The position numbers were made by a program, and so were the translations under genes. A DNA stretch of 16,183 nt. It comes from Neobacillus cucumis. Its GTDB lineage: Bacteria; Bacillota; Bacilli; Bacillales_B; DSM-18226. Positions 15,446-16,183 of the stretch are shown one piece after another. The notes under the pieces are model-generated. The model worked only from the letters and a program-made list of their open reading frames with translations, did no database searches and was not told where the DNA came from. The stretch is from assembly GCF_023715505.1 (NCBI RefSeq), contig NZ_JAMBOH010000056.1, positions 1 to 16,183 on the forward strand. Direction: 5' to 3'. Every line of letters begins with the position of its first letter. Position 1 is the stretch's first letter.

Positions 15446-15468
15446 ATCAGAATTAAAAATAAAAAAAG

Positions 15469-15505
15469 AAAATGGCCTAATATAACTGATTTATTAGGCC
15501 ATTTT
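15469..15505. terminator. Bidirectional terminator between the decayed genes
   Basis: A perfect 14-bp stem (AAAATGGCCTAATA, 15469-15482, with 15492-15505; 9-nt loop) has A runs on the left and T-rich sequence on the right. It serves the converging response-regulator remnant and the DUF212 gene, and has stayed intact although both genes are broken. Confidence 0.88.
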
Positions 15506-15520
15506 ATTTATATCCCTTTA

Positions 15521-15992
15521 TTAGAAAGGATACACATAATAAGTTAATACACCTACAATGATGCCTGTAATCGCTCCAAAAAAAACTTCTGTTGGTTGGT
15601 GTCCTAGTAACTCTTTTAATTTTTCTCTAGACTCTGTTTTCTTTATGTTTGGATTTTTTAAAGTGTCAATTAACCGATTAAAATCAACCAAAAGTTTATT
15701 TAAAACTTCAGCATGATACCCTGTATGCCTTCGCACCCCTGTTGCATCATGCATAACAATTAGTGAAACCACAACACATATTACAAAAGTCATTTGTATA
15801 AATACCAGAAGTCAATCCAACTGCTGTAGTCAATGAAATAATCATAGAAGTATGAGAACTTGGCATTCCTCCTGTACTAAACAACAATTTCCATTTTAAT
15901 TCCCTTGATGTTAAATAGTGAATTGGAACTTTTATGAATTGAGCAATCAGCATGCTTAAAAGAGCAGATAAAATTGGATATGATAATAACAT
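15521..15992 (-). pseudogene. DUF212 (YuiD-like, divergent PAP2) gene with one frameshift
   Basis: Two frames on the minus strand join into one DUF212 protein of about 157 aa, the usual length. The first (from the ATG at 15992, with GGAGG 5 nt upstream) gives PILSALLSMLIAQFIKVPI and STGGMPSSHTSM, the conserved PSSH motif. The second gives FVICVVVSLIVMHDATGVRR and KLKELLGHQPTEVFFG, which match YuiD. The break lies at about 15791, where removing one base (reading T-N-T-F-V) restores the family alignment. It is not in a homopolymer. The function of the family is unknown; it is related in fold to PAP2 phosphatases. Confidence 0.85.
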
Positions 15993-16183
15993 TTTTCCTC
16001 CACTTATTTTGAAATTAATTATAGTGTTCCATAAACTTAACCCATTTAAATTTGGGAATCACTAGTGTTGCATTAAAAATGTCGTAATTTTCAGTTTAGT
16101 CATCTTTCTTATTTAGAGCCAAAAAAGTAAATACCCAATCAAAGGTGGCTCCATCCATTTGGAAATTTATTTACAATTAGACC
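15993..16183. other. Upstream region of the DUF212 gene and window edge
   Basis: The segment carries the GGAGG ribosome site of the DUF212 gene (near 16000) and a weak hairpin (GAGCCA 16116-16121 with TGGCTC 16146-16151). On the minus strand a short frame, MDGATFDWVFTFLALNKKDD, spans the hairpin; it could be a tiny gene or remnant, but nothing else supports it. Confidence 0.35.

Overview
The window is low-GC, AT-rich Bacillus-type chromosome. It has strong GGAGG-type ribosome binding sites, U-tract terminators and gene products typical of spore-forming Bacillaceae: a BcrC-like undecaprenyl pyrophosphate phosphatase, a YuiD/DUF212-like protein, a YdfA/ArsB-type permease and a protein built of CotB/DUF2642-like domains. 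I cannot assign a genus from sequence alone. No tRNA, rRNA, CRISPR array, complete insertion sequence or phage gene was seen.

Layout. Positions 130-4413 hold one very large minus-strand gene for a cytoplasmic TPR protein with an embedded C39-type cysteine peptidase domain, followed by its terminator. Positions 4599-6892 hold a start-less, nonsense-interrupted gene (DUF3238-like) and two small membrane proteins of unknown function. Positions 7247-9446 form a compact regulatory module: a two-gene short-chain dehydrogenase operon divergent from a MarR-family regulator, with two tandem 14-bp operator-like boxes between them. Positions 9447-10650 are debris: hairpins, direct repeats, three copies (counting one at 7112) of a 28-bp dispersed repeat, a 61-aa membrane peptide gene and the 3' end of a broken gene. 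Positions 10651-12890 hold an ArsB/NhaD-type permease, a three-domain DUF2642/CotB-like protein and a terminator. Positions 13073-15992 hold an intact bcrC-like gene surrounded by decayed genes: a small frameshifted gene, a DedA-PAP2 fusion with at least three lesions, the 5' end of a response regulator, and a frameshifted DUF212 gene.

How the genes relate. The clearest functional unit is MarR plus two SDR oxidoreductases, probably an inducible redox or detoxification cassette. The permease and the CotB-like gene are probably one transcript. The right third is cell-envelope lipid-phosphate biology (BcrC, DedA-PAP2, DUF212), but apart from bcrC it reads as a region under reductive decay, unless the frameshifts are sequence errors. 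I did not find a convincing new defence or biosynthetic system. The items most worth checking are the tandem operators, the TPR-C39 protein, the 28-bp repeat family, the hairpin-rich segment at 12797-12890 and the cluster of frameshifts.
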